Source: Candidatus Sumerlaeota bacterium (GTDB lineage: Bacteria; Sumerlaeota; Sumerlaeia; UBA8349). From it: DNA of 5,331 bases. Below the pieces are notes generated by a model. It did not search any database and was not told the origin of the DNA. It saw only the letters and a list, made by a program, of their open reading frames with translations. Position 1 is the first letter of the stretch; every line of letters starts with the position of its first letter. The position numbers and the translations under genes are program-made. The stretch is from positions 751 to 6,081 of the forward strand of contig DNPO01000195.1 in NCBI GenBank assembly GCA_003501375.1, given 5' to 3'. This document shows positions 1 through 5,302 of the stretch, piece after piece.

Positions 1-251
1 TCTTTGGCGCGGTTGATAATTTTATCTTCAATGTCCGTGATGTTTTGCGCAAAAACCACTTGATAACCCCGGTATTGCAGATAGCGCCGAATCACATCGG
101 CACAGACGAAATTGCGTGCATTGCCCACGTGGAAATAGTCGTAAACGGTCGGGCCGCAGTTGTACATGCGTACCTGTCCGGGCCGAAGCGGTTCAAAGAG
201 TTCTTTGCGGCGGGTTTGCGTATTATAGACGTGGAGGGTATTATTGGTCAT
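1..251 (-). CDS. cysS: Cysteinyl-tRNA synthetase, N-terminal part (cut by window edge)
   Basis: This class I aminoacyl-tRNA synthetase charges tRNA-Cys with cysteine in the cytoplasm. Only the first 83 codons and two bases of the next are present; the gene runs off the left edge. The translation starts MTNNTLHVYNTQTRRKE and carries the family hallmarks in order. MYNCGPTVYDYFHVGNAR lies at about residues 29-46, with Cys32 as the expected first zinc ligand that recognises cysteine. HVGN at 41-44 is the CysRS form of the class I HIGH motif. QNITDIEDKIINRA at about 69-82 is the conserved block following the first part of the Rossmann fold. The start ATG (249-251) is supported by the typical N-terminal length, but the Shine-Dalgarno is weak: AAGG about 10 nt upstream. 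A near-consensus promoter sits 58 nt upstream, and a terminator insulates the gene from its upstream neighbour. KMSKS and the anticodon-binding domain lie outside the window. Confidence 0.97.
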   Translation of the reverse strand, partial: MTNNTLHVYNTQTRRKELFEPLRPGQVRMYNCGPTVYDYFHVGNARNFVCADVIRRYLQYRGYQVVFAQNITDIEDKIINRAK

Positions 252-308
252 GCGAGGTCAGCCTTGGCGATTGAAATGGTGGACTTTGCAAAAAAATCCA
301 CGTGCCGT

Positions 309-337
309 CTTATACGCCTTCGCGAAACTTTTGTCAA
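309..337 (-). promoter_or_regulatory. Sigma70-type promoter of cysS
   Basis: Read on the minus strand, a perfect -35 box TTGACA (332-337) and a -10 box TATAAG (309-314, 5 of 6 to consensus) are separated by exactly 17 nt. Transcription would start near 302, giving a leader of about 50 nt before the cysS ATG at 251. That leader opens with a small inverted repeat, GTGGA/TCCAC (279-283 with 297-301). It is too short to be a T-box or a large riboswitch. The promoter lies between the upstream gene's terminator and cysS, as expected for an independently transcribed housekeeping gene. Confidence 0.8.
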
Positions 338-352
338 ATATCTTGAAAAACC

Positions 353-386
353 AAAAAAAACGCACGGGCATAAGGCCCGTGCGTTT
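353..386 (-). terminator. Rho-independent terminator of the exported-protein gene
   Basis: CGCACGGGC (361-369) and GCCCGTGCG (375-383) form a perfect 9-bp GC-rich stem around a 5-nt loop. AAA/TTT flanks can extend it to 12 bp. On the minus strand the stem runs straight into eight T residues (complement of 353-360), the classic intrinsic terminator form. It begins about 30 nt past the stop codon at 417-419. On the plus strand the stem is followed by only three T residues, so it should act mainly in the minus direction. Confidence 0.92.
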
Positions 387-416
387 CAGTGAAGCATTCT
401 CAAGAAATCGGCTGAG

Positions 417-2180
417 TTATTTTTTAACAGCCGGGGCTGGTGCTGCCGGAGCCGGGGCAGCCATAGGGGCGCCAGCGGGGCGCATCGCGCCACCGTTCGG
501 AGCGCCAGGACCACCACCTTGCTTGGCCTTCTGCAATTCCGCGCCCAACTTGGCAAACAGGTCGCCGGGGATCAGGAATTTGCCTGTGGCAGTCGTCGCA
601 TCGTTGAACATGGCCGCCGTAATCGGGGGCACGCTTTCCAACGCAGCCGGCATACCGGCTATCGGGCTGTTCGCCACTTCCGGGCCTGCCAGATCAAATC
701 CAAACTTGACCAGGTTGCCCATGTTGATATCAGCATAGCTCTTCGCGCCAGCGCCCAACTTCGTGGGGGCGACCAAGGCTGTCGGTGTTGCACTCTTTTT
801 TGCCTGAACATTGTCGATCAGCGTGTCGATAGATTGTCCACCCATCGCGCTCACCACCAGATTGCCAACCACGGCAAAATCTGCCTGGATGGAACCAAAT
901 ACATCGGCAAGCGGTGCGGGCATATTGGCACCGCTTTGCTTCAGCATCAGTTGGTGAATCCCAATGTCTTTGTATTTACGTGCATCTTTTTTGAAGGTCA
1001 CTTCGAACTGGGCCTGTTTCATGTTTTCCTTGACCTGCTCCATCGACTTCTCGATGGTGGCAATCGCATTGGTCGGATCGGCAACGTGCGTAACCGTAAA
1101 GCCTGTCAGGCCTTTTTGTCCGGGAATGAGGAATTCCATTGCAGCCGCATCACCCGTCAGGTTTTGCTTGCTGGACATCATAGCCAGGTAAGCATCCTGA
1201 TCGGCTTTGGCAGTTCCAAGTTCCTTGAAGGCCACGTCGGCATACTGCTGAACCAATTTCAAGTAGGCGTCACCGTTAATCGAAACGGTCGCGCGGACAG
1301 CGCCCTTGCCGGGCAGCATTTCCAGAAGCCCGGCAGTATCACCGCCCTTGGCTGCCAGGAAGGTGGCCAGATTCGAACCGGCTTTGGCCTTGACTACCAC
1401 TTCGCCCAGAAGGTTGCCTTTTTCATCAGGAATCAATTCCAGTGAGGCAGTTTCCACGTCCTTGGCCGCAGCCAACGCAACGCCCATGTTAATCTGCATC
1501 ATCACCTGCTGTTGCCCCGTTGCTGGAGTCGACTGGGCCGCCATCATTGCCAATCCCTGTTTGATCTCTGCGTTATAGGTCGCCAAGACTTTGGGCATGT
1601 TTACCGTTGCTTTGATCGACGGCGTATGTTTTTCCTTGGCCAACGCGGCTTTGGCTTCACCCGCGAGTTTGGTGGCTGCTTCGGTCATTCCGGGGACTGG
1701 GCCGCCCGTAACCAACATGCCTTCAGCGACTTCCACGGGTGTTCCCGCTTGGGCAATGGCTGTTTTGTAGTTGGCGCTCTGCGCCGGGTCAACCTCCACA
1801 AAGAACAGCGGGCCGGACTTGAAAATCCCAACCAAGCCGGATTTTCCATTGTTCAAGCCTGCCAACACCGGGTCTTGCAACTGGCCACCCAGCATCGTCT
1901 TCAGGAAGGCGCCGTTGAACATGGGGGAGAACTTACCTGATACGTTATTCCCAACGCGATCAATTGTGCCGGAAATATCGCCCACCACTACTACCACAGA
2001 AGCGTCGTTGAGGGTCGTGGGAACAGCAGGTTTTTCCATCGCGGGCATAGCGCCCATCGTGGTGGAAACGGCACCGGGATTGCCGGCTGGCTGTGCAGGT
2101 TTTGCCGGTTGTTGTGCGTAAACTCCGGAAGCCATTAGAAGCGCTGCCATCAGTCCAGCCAAAACTTTAATTTTTCTCAT
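417..2180 (-). CDS. Exported protein of unknown function with Ala/Pro-rich tail (587 aa)
   Basis: I do not recognise a named family. Residues 1-22 are a clear Sec signal peptide: basic MRKIK, a hydrophobic core, and a VYA cleavage site before QQ at 23. There is no lipobox cysteine, so the product should be a soluble periplasmic or secreted protein, not a lipoprotein. A flexible Pro/Ala-rich stretch (about 23-55) precedes a folded region (about 56-550), and a Gly/Pro/Ala-rich tail fills 555-587. I see no cysteine or tryptophan in the whole protein. Alternating strand-like segments (SVVVVVGDISG near 61-71, LFFVEVDP near 125-132, LELIPDEKGNLLGEVVVKAK near 247-266, FTVTHVADP near 361-369) faintly resemble the repeated layout of secreted DUF3352-like proteins. 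That resemblance is recall-based and weak. The start is well fixed by AAGGAG (2189-2194) 8 nt before the ATG. A strong terminator follows the stop and no partner gene is adjacent, so it is probably monocistronic. Confidence 0.9.
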   Translation of the reverse strand: MRKIKVLAGLMAALLMASGVYAQQPAKPAQPAGNPGAVSTTMGAMPAMEKPAVPTTLNDASVVVVVGDISGTIDRVGNNVSGKFSPMFNGAFLKTMLGGQLQDPVLAGLNNGKSGLVGIFKSGPLFFVEVDPAQSANYKTAIAQAGTPVEVAEGMLVTGGPVPGMTEAATKLAGEAKAALAKEKHTPSIKATVNMPKVLATYNAEIKQGLAMMAAQSTPATGQQQVMMQINMGVALAAAKDVETASLELIPDEKGNLLGEVVVKAKAGSNLATFLAAKGGDTAGLLEMLPGKGAVRATVSINGDAYLKLVQQYADVAFKELGTAKADQDAYLAMMSSKQNLTGDAAAMEFLIPGQKGLTGFTVTHVADPTNAIATIEKSMEQVKENMKQAQFEVTFKKDARKYKDIGIHQLMLKQSGANMPAPLADVFGSIQADFAVVGNLVVSAMGGQSIDTLIDNVQAKKSATPTALVAPTKLGAGAKSYADINMGNLVKFGFDLAGPEVANSPIAGMPAALESVPPITAAMFNDATTATGKFLIPGDLFAKLGAELQKAKQGGGPGAPNGGAMRPAGAPMAAPAPAAPAPAVKK

Positions 2181-2221
2181 GTAAAATTCTCCTTAAAACA
2201 GATGAAATGGTTTGGTCGTGC

Positions 2222-2251
2222 ATCTTAAGAACCTTAAATGCAGGCCGTCAA
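2222..2251 (-). promoter_or_regulatory. Weak candidate promoter of the exported-protein gene
   Basis: On the minus strand TTGACG (2246-2251, 5 of 6 to the -35 consensus) is followed after 18 nt by TAAGAT (2222-2227, 4 of 6 to the -10 consensus). This would give a leader of about 35 nt ending in the good AAGGAG ribosome site. The position between the repeat element and the gene is right, but the -10 box is poor and the spacing is long. Confidence 0.4.
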
Positions 2252-2302
2252 ACTTGCAAGTGAAAAAGAACCGAGGTTAGATGCTCCTCAATCCTGCACG
2301 TC

Positions 2303-2508
2303 AAAAAATAATTAACCGCAAAGAACGTAGAGAACACAAAGACAAAACCAAACCTCGTTTCACCACAGAGACACAGAGGGCACAGAGAACTGCAAAAAAA
2401 GCCTTTGTTAGCTCTCTGTGCCTCTGTAGGGATTTTTTGTCCCCCTCGCGCTATTTCTCACGCTTCAATTTTTGTGTTCTTTAGTATTCTTTGTGGCTAT
2501 TTTTTGAG
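2303..2508. repeat. Nested inverted-repeat element, about 200 bp, non-coding
   Basis: Two pairs of arms are nested. The outer left arm (about 2303-2342: a run of A, then AACCGCAAAGAAC and AGAACACAAAGAC) pairs imperfectly with the outer right arm (about 2470-2506, ending TTCTTTGTGGC and a T run). The inner left arm (2361-2391) holds three CACAGAG units and pairs with 2411-2430. Its core, GGCACAGAGA (2379-2388) against TCTCTGTGCC (2413-2422), is a perfect 10-bp stem that extends further with one bulged G. The left arm also shows a 9-nt direct period. Sequences of this style occur as dispersed intergenic repeats in Verrucomicrobia, Planctomycetes and relatives and often yield spurious short proteins. 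An open frame through it (2281-2484) is best read as such an artefact. Termini and any target duplication cannot be fixed from one copy. Confidence 0.75.
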
Positions 2509-2744
2509 ACGGTGAAGGATTAAGGGAATGCTATAAATATTCCCGTCACGCGGTCTTTTTAACCAGCCACGGTGCAGAGTAGCACCTTCCGTGCCGGAAA
2601 CAAACAAAACAGACAACGCATTTGTTATCAATATTATATATGCTGTTTTATGGGAAATCTATGTTGGGGAACTGGACGAAAAAGAACAGGGGAGTGTTAT
2701 TTTAACCCGAAGTTGGTTCGTTCAACCTCAGATTGGCGCTTCTT
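2509..2744. other. Non-coding spacer with two small inverted repeats
   Basis: This stretch separates the repeat element from the 3' end of the ABC ATPase gene, and I see no credible gene in it. It contains GGGAAT/ATTCCC (2524-2529 with 2539-2544, 9-nt loop) and GGTGC/GCACC (2571-2575 with 2582-2586, 6-nt loop). An alternative CACGG/CCGTG pairing (2568-2572 with 2589-2593) competes with the second hairpin. Neither hairpin is followed by a T run on the minus strand, so neither is a convincing terminator for the ATPase gene. The part from about 2600 to 2700 is AT-rich. All three minus frames after the ATPase stop hit stops quickly, so no permease or permease remnant follows. Confidence 0.6.
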
Positions 2745-3536
2745 TCAGTTCTTTTCCTCGGTTTTACAATGACACCCGGGGGCGTGCCCGCCCGAGGCCA
2801 CGGGCAAGCCATGCACATCCGGCAAACCCCGGTGTACGCCGAAGGTCGCTTCTAAAACAGTGGGCGATAGCACATCGGTAGGAACCCCTTCGCCGCGCAC
2901 GGTGCGATTCAAACAAATCACATGCGTAGCATGTGCTGTTACCACCGACAGATCGTGTGTCACCATCACTTGGGTGAAGCCGTTTTGCGCACGGAGCGAC
3001 TCCAGCAAATCGCACAACAACCGCTCTGCTACCACATCCACGCCCGTTACGGGTTCATCCAGCACCAGAATATCTGGTTGTCGGCCCAGCGCCAATGCCA
3101 GTAGGACACGCTGAAATTCTCCGCCGGACAGCGCGCCCAATCGACGTTGTTCTAGATGCTCCGCTTCCACGGTTGCTAAAAGCGCCAAGGCTTCATCCCG
3201 CATTTTTTTCTTCGTCCCAAACCACAGGGGAAGGGTTTGCTGATCCATCGTGAGGAACTCTAGAACCGTGAGCGGTTGCGCTCGATCAAATTGCAGGCGT
3301 TGCGGGACGTATCCAATGCGGGGCGCGCGACCATCGGGCATGGGGAGCAATACCACGTGTCCCGAAAAAGAGGTTTGCCCCAACATCGCGGATAATAAAG
3401 TTGTTTTACCTGCGCCATTGGGACCGATGATCGCAGTGGAACTACCGCGCGGTACGGTGGCGTTGATTGAATCTAAGATAGGTACACCGCCGATTTGGAC
3501 GGAAAGATTTTCAAAAATAACTGCGGGGGATAGCAT
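2745..3536 (-). CDS. Metal-type (Zn/Mn) ABC transporter ATP-binding protein, ZnuC/MntB-like
   Basis: This is the ATP-hydrolysing subunit of an ABC importer, expected to work at the inner face of the cytoplasmic membrane with a metal-specific permease. All nucleotide-binding motifs are intact in 263 residues: Walker A GPNGAGKT (38-45), Q-loop Gln79 in GYVPQR, signature LSGGE (136-140), Walker B ILVLDEP (156-162) and H-loop His194 in VTHD. GYVPQRLQFD followed by P-TVLEFL, and LDEPVTGVD, fit the zinc/manganese branch best. The C-terminal tail carries three histidines (235, 242, 251) and a CHC motif (255-257), consistent with metal sensing or binding, which is inference. The start is fixed by GAGGAG (3545-3550) 8 nt before the ATG. 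No permease or binding protein lies on either side, so the gene is an orphan here. Heme or iron import ATPases are a less likely alternative. Confidence 0.96.
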   Translation of the reverse strand: MLSPAVIFENLSVQIGGVPILDSINATVPRGSSTAIIGPNGAGKTTLLSAMLGQTSFSGHVVLLPMPDGRAPRIGYVPQRLQFDRAQPLTVLEFLTMDQQTLPLWFGTKKKMRDEALALLATVEAEHLEQRRLGALSGGEFQRVLLALALGRQPDILVLDEPVTGVDVVAERLLCDLLESLRAQNGFTQVMVTHDLSVVTAHATHVICLNRTVRGEGVPTDVLSPTVLEATFGVHRGLPDVHGLPVASGGHAPGCHCKTEEKN

Positions 3537-3560
3537 GGCAAAAACTCCTCGAGGCCCAGA

Positions 3561-3581
3561 CGTGTTTCATTTTTAAACACG
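3561..3581 (-). promoter_or_regulatory. Inverted repeat in the leader of the ABC ATPase gene, possible operator
   Basis: CGTGTTT (3561-3567) and AAACACG (3575-3581) form a perfect 7-bp inverted repeat with a 7-nt centre, ending about 10 nt upstream of the GAGGAG ribosome site. It could be an operator for a metal-responsive repressor or simply an mRNA hairpin. It does not match the Zur, Fur or MntR box consensus that I know. Its right half merges with the dispersed repeat beginning near 3575, so it may also be chance. No convincing -35/-10 pair for the ATPase gene was found. Confidence 0.35.
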
Positions 3582-3660
3582 AAGGATACGGAATGCACGG
3601 AAAAAAGCATGTTTCGTTAAGGCTGTTTTGCTATTCTTTGCGTTTTTACGTGAGATTAAC
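3575..3660. repeat. Degenerate dispersed repeat between divergent genes
   Basis: The left part has three related units, CACGAAGGA, TACGGAATG and CACGGAAAA (about 3578-3604), at a 9-nt period. The right part has TATTCTTTGCGTTTTTACGTGA (about 3632-3653), the opposite-strand style of the same repeat class. TATTCTTTG (3632-3640) is identical to 2485-2493 in the larger element. The general architecture, purine-rich units on the left and pyrimidine-rich units on the right, resembles the 2303-2508 element in shortened form. The boundaries are approximate and the assignment rests on style more than long identity. Confidence 0.45.
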
Positions 3661-3663
3661 AAC

Positions 3664-3692
3664 TTGTCGAATTCGCGATTGTTGATTATAAG
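3664..3692 (+). promoter_or_regulatory. Promoter of the glycosyltransferase-acetyltransferase pair
   Basis: TTGTCG (3664-3669, 4 of 6 to -35) and TATAAG (3687-3692, 5 of 6 to -10) are spaced by 17 nt. The -10 is identical to that of the cysS promoter. Transcription would start near 3699. An imperfect inverted repeat, ATTAACAA (3655-3662) with TTGTTGAT (3679-3686), brackets the -35 box and abuts the -10 box. That is a typical placement for a repressor operator. A CGAATTCG palindrome (3668-3675) lies near its centre. Confidence 0.6.
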
Positions 3693-3698
3693 ATGGCA

Positions 3699-3845
3699 GT
3701 TGCAAAAGGTACCGACTCTTGAACTTACGCCCTCTTTCTCCCACATGGTACTTGTAAATTTCCCGCGGAATATGGTACCCTGCGCGGTATGTTGATACGC
3801 CGATGCGGCGTTGCCTGATTAAAAAATTTGCGCACCCGGTTCCTC
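3699..3845 (+). promoter_or_regulatory. Long untranslated leader with hairpin before the glycosyltransferase start
   Basis: If the promoter at 3664-3692 is real, about 147 nt of leader precede the ATG at 3846. It contains GGTACC at 3708-3713 and again at 3774-3779, and ATGGTAC at 3745-3751 and 3772-3778. The self-complementary GGTACC sites could pair over a distance. A perfect 6-bp hairpin ACGCCG/CGGCGT with an ATG loop (3797-3811) lies shortly before the start region. No Shine-Dalgarno is visible before either possible start. I do not recognise a known riboswitch class, and any control role is inference. Confidence 0.35.
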
Positions 3846-4820
3846 ATGCTTCCTTCTGTTCCCATTTCCCCTCTTACTTTTTCTGTAGTGGTGCCCTGCT
3901 ATCGCTGTGCGGAATGTTTGCCGGAATTATACCGGCGTATCAAGGAAAGTTTGGAGCCAATTTCACCCCGGTTTGAGTTGATTTTGGTCAATGATTCCAG
4001 CCCGTCCAACGATTGGCTAGTCATTCGCCAACTGGCTGCGGAGGACACGCGTGTCAAAGGGGTCAATCTCTCGCGCAACTTTGGCCAGCACCATGCCATT
4101 ACCGCCGGGGTGGATCAGGCTTTGGGCGAGTGGGTGGTCGTGATGGACGGCGACTTGCAAGACCAGCCGGAAGAAATTGTCAAACTTTACCAAAAAGCGC
4201 AGGAAGGTTTTGATGTGGTTTTTGCTGTTCGCGAAAACCGACAGGATTCCTGGCACAAGCGCTTGAGTTCGCAGGCGTTCTATTGGGTTTACAACCGTTT
4301 CAGCAACATTCAGGTGACGCCTGGCATTGCCAATTTTTCCATTTGCTCACGCCAGGTGATGGATGAATTCCGTCAACTGCGCGAAAGCAGCCGTGCCTAC
4401 TGGCTGGGTGTTCTCTGGTGTGGATTTCGCGTGGCGTATCTGCCGGTGGAGCATGCCGCTCGTTATGCCGGGCGCAGCGCTTACAACTTGCGCCGTTCGA
4501 TGAATCTGGCCCTCGAAAGCATTTCGTCCCAGTCCAACAAACCCTTGCGCATTTTTATGGAACTCGGGTTTCTCATCGCTACCGGTTCCTTTTTATTCAC
4601 GCTTTTTCTCGTGGTGCGTTATTTTGTGTATAATGTCCACGTTGAAGGTTGGACCAGCACGCTGGTGTCATTGTATTTCCTCGGCGGGCTGGTCATGATG
4701 AATCTGGGGATTGTTGGGCTTTATCTTGGCAAAGTCTTCGATGAGACCAAGGGACGGCCCATTTATATCGTGCGTGAAAAACTGAACATTGCAGACTCTT
4801 CGCAGAAACGAGAATCCTGA
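3846..4820 (+). CDS. Membrane-anchored family 2 glycosyltransferase, polyprenyl-phosphate type (GtrB/ArnC/DPM1-like)
   Basis: Family members transfer a sugar from a nucleotide donor to undecaprenyl phosphate on the cytoplasmic face of the membrane. The GT-A fold opens with FSVVVPCY. DGDLQDQPEE (about residues 101-110 from this start) holds the DxD metal/nucleotide site, preceded by SRNFGQHHAITAG. Two transmembrane helices follow at about 240-262 and 271-298, and the chain ends with a basic segment containing KGRPIYIVRE. The total of 324 residues is normal for the family. I chose ATG 3846 because the family usually begins just before the first beta strand. An in-frame TTG at 3828 would add six residues; neither start has a Shine-Dalgarno. 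The sugar cannot be told from sequence: glucose, mannose, formamido-arabinose and others are all possible. The stop is 2 nt before the GNAT start, so the two genes probably form an operon in surface-glycan or lipid-linked sugar synthesis. Confidence 0.94.
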   Translation: MLPSVPISPLTFSVVVPCYRCAECLPELYRRIKESLEPISPRFELILVNDSSPSNDWLVIRQLAAEDTRVKGVNLSRNFGQHHAITAGVDQALGEWVVVMDGDLQDQPEEIVKLYQKAQEGFDVVFAVRENRQDSWHKRLSSQAFYWVYNRFSNIQVTPGIANFSICSRQVMDEFRQLRESSRAYWLGVLWCGFRVAYLPVEHAARYAGRSAYNLRRSMNLALESISSQSNKPLRIFMELGFLIATGSFLFTLFLVVRYFVYNVHVEGWTSTLVSLYFLGGLVMMNLGIVGLYLGKVFDETKGRPIYIVREKLNIADSSQKRES

Positions 4821-4822
4821 CC

Positions 4823-5215
4823 ATGCATCGGCTAAAACTGGTTCCAAACACCCACGCCTATTACGACTTTATCCGCATGTTGCGGAATGACCCGCGTGTT
4901 CAGCATGGGTTTATTCAGCAAACTCAGATCACGCCGGAAGAGCAGCATGCCTATATGGAGAAGTACGGCGATTGTTATTACGTTTGCCTGTGCGATGATC
5001 AGCCCGCAGGCTACGTCGGCGTGATCGACCATGACATTCGTGTTGCAACCCACCCGGATTATCAGAAAAAAGGCGTGGGAAAGTTTATGGTGCAGGAGAT
5101 CATGAAGATTTTCCCTGATGCCTATGCCAAGATAAAGGTGGAAAATGAGGCGAGTTTTAAACTGTTTATGAAGGCTGGGTTCAAGGTGAAGTATTATATT
5201 TTGGAGAAAGAGTAA
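4823..5215 (+). CDS. GNAT-family N-acetyltransferase
   Basis: This small 130-residue enzyme should move an acetyl group from acetyl-CoA to an amine. GNAT motif A is clear: VATHPDYQKKGVGKFMV at 74-90, with the pyrophosphate-binding loop Gln81-Lys-Lys-Gly84-Val-Gly86. Motif B is NEASFKLFMKAGF at 108-120. The N-terminal part (FIRMLRND, FIQQ, TPEEQHAYM) recalls PseH-like sugar acetyltransferases of surface-polysaccharide loci; this is recall and is tentative. The start ATG follows the glycosyltransferase stop by 2 nt with only a weak purine-rich stretch upstream, which suggests translational coupling. From the neighbour I infer an amino sugar or nucleotide-sugar substrate, but a protein or small-amine substrate cannot be excluded. 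No terminator follows before the repeats that begin near 5229. Confidence 0.92.
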   Translation: MHRLKLVPNTHAYYDFIRMLRNDPRVQHGFIQQTQITPEEQHAYMEKYGDCYYVCLCDDQPAGYVGVIDHDIRVATHPDYQKKGVGKFMVQEIMKIFPDAYAKIKVENEASFKLFMKAGFKVKYYILEKE

Positions 5216-5228
5216 TTAAAACCCCTTG

Positions 5229-5262
5229 AACCGCCAAGAGGCCAAGGACACCAAGAAAAAAC
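5229..5262. repeat. Short 8-9-nt-period dispersed repeat after the acetyltransferase gene
   Basis: AACCGCCAAGAGGCCAAGGA followed by CACCAAG and a run of six A residues contains CCAAG at 5234, 5242 and 5251, a period of 8 to 9 nt. It opens with AACCGC, as does the left outer arm of the 2303-2508 element (AACCGCAAAGA at 2314-2324), and both have three similar purine-rich units. It begins 14 nt after the acetyltransferase stop. It appears to be one arm of the same broad repeat class; a matching opposite arm is not seen before the window ends. Confidence 0.55.
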
Positions 5263-5302
5263 GGGAGTGTTAAGGTGGGGATTTTGTCGTATCCGAATCG
5301 GT

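Noticed and set aside
252..302. A T-box or riboswitch controlling cysS
   Set aside because: The predicted leader is only about 50 nt, with one 5-bp inverted repeat. There is no room for T-box stem I or a terminator/antiterminator pair.
45..392. A 115-codon plus-strand open frame at the left edge
   Set aside because: It lies opposite cysS, its promoter and the terminator hairpin. The minus-strand cysS motifs are unambiguous.
519..1445. A 308-codon open frame on the plus strand inside the exported-protein gene
   Set aside because: It is fully antisense to a gene with signal peptide, ribosome site and terminator. Its translation is rich in Cys, His, Arg and Gln with no recognisable domain, as expected of an opposite-strand shadow.
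2281..2484. A 67-codon open frame with Arg/Lys/Thr-rich translation
   Set aside because: It is translated from the inverted-repeat element. Such RKERREHK / TTETQRAQR peptides are typical artefacts of this repeat class, and no ribosome site precedes it.
2303..2508. CRISPR array, suggested by short repeated units
   Set aside because: The units are 8-9 nt, contiguous and arranged as inverted arms. There are no direct repeats of about 24-40 nt with unique spacers, and no cas gene.
2600..2744. Remnant of a metal permease gene downstream of the ATPase
   Set aside because: All three minus frames are interrupted by stops, and no hydrophobic helix pattern resembling a permease appears.
2591..2881. 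A 96-codon plus-strand frame beginning with GTG, with a fairly protein-like first half
   Set aside because: It has no Shine-Dalgarno, overlaps 137 bp of the ATPase gene antisense, and its second half is a low-complexity shadow. No family is recognised.
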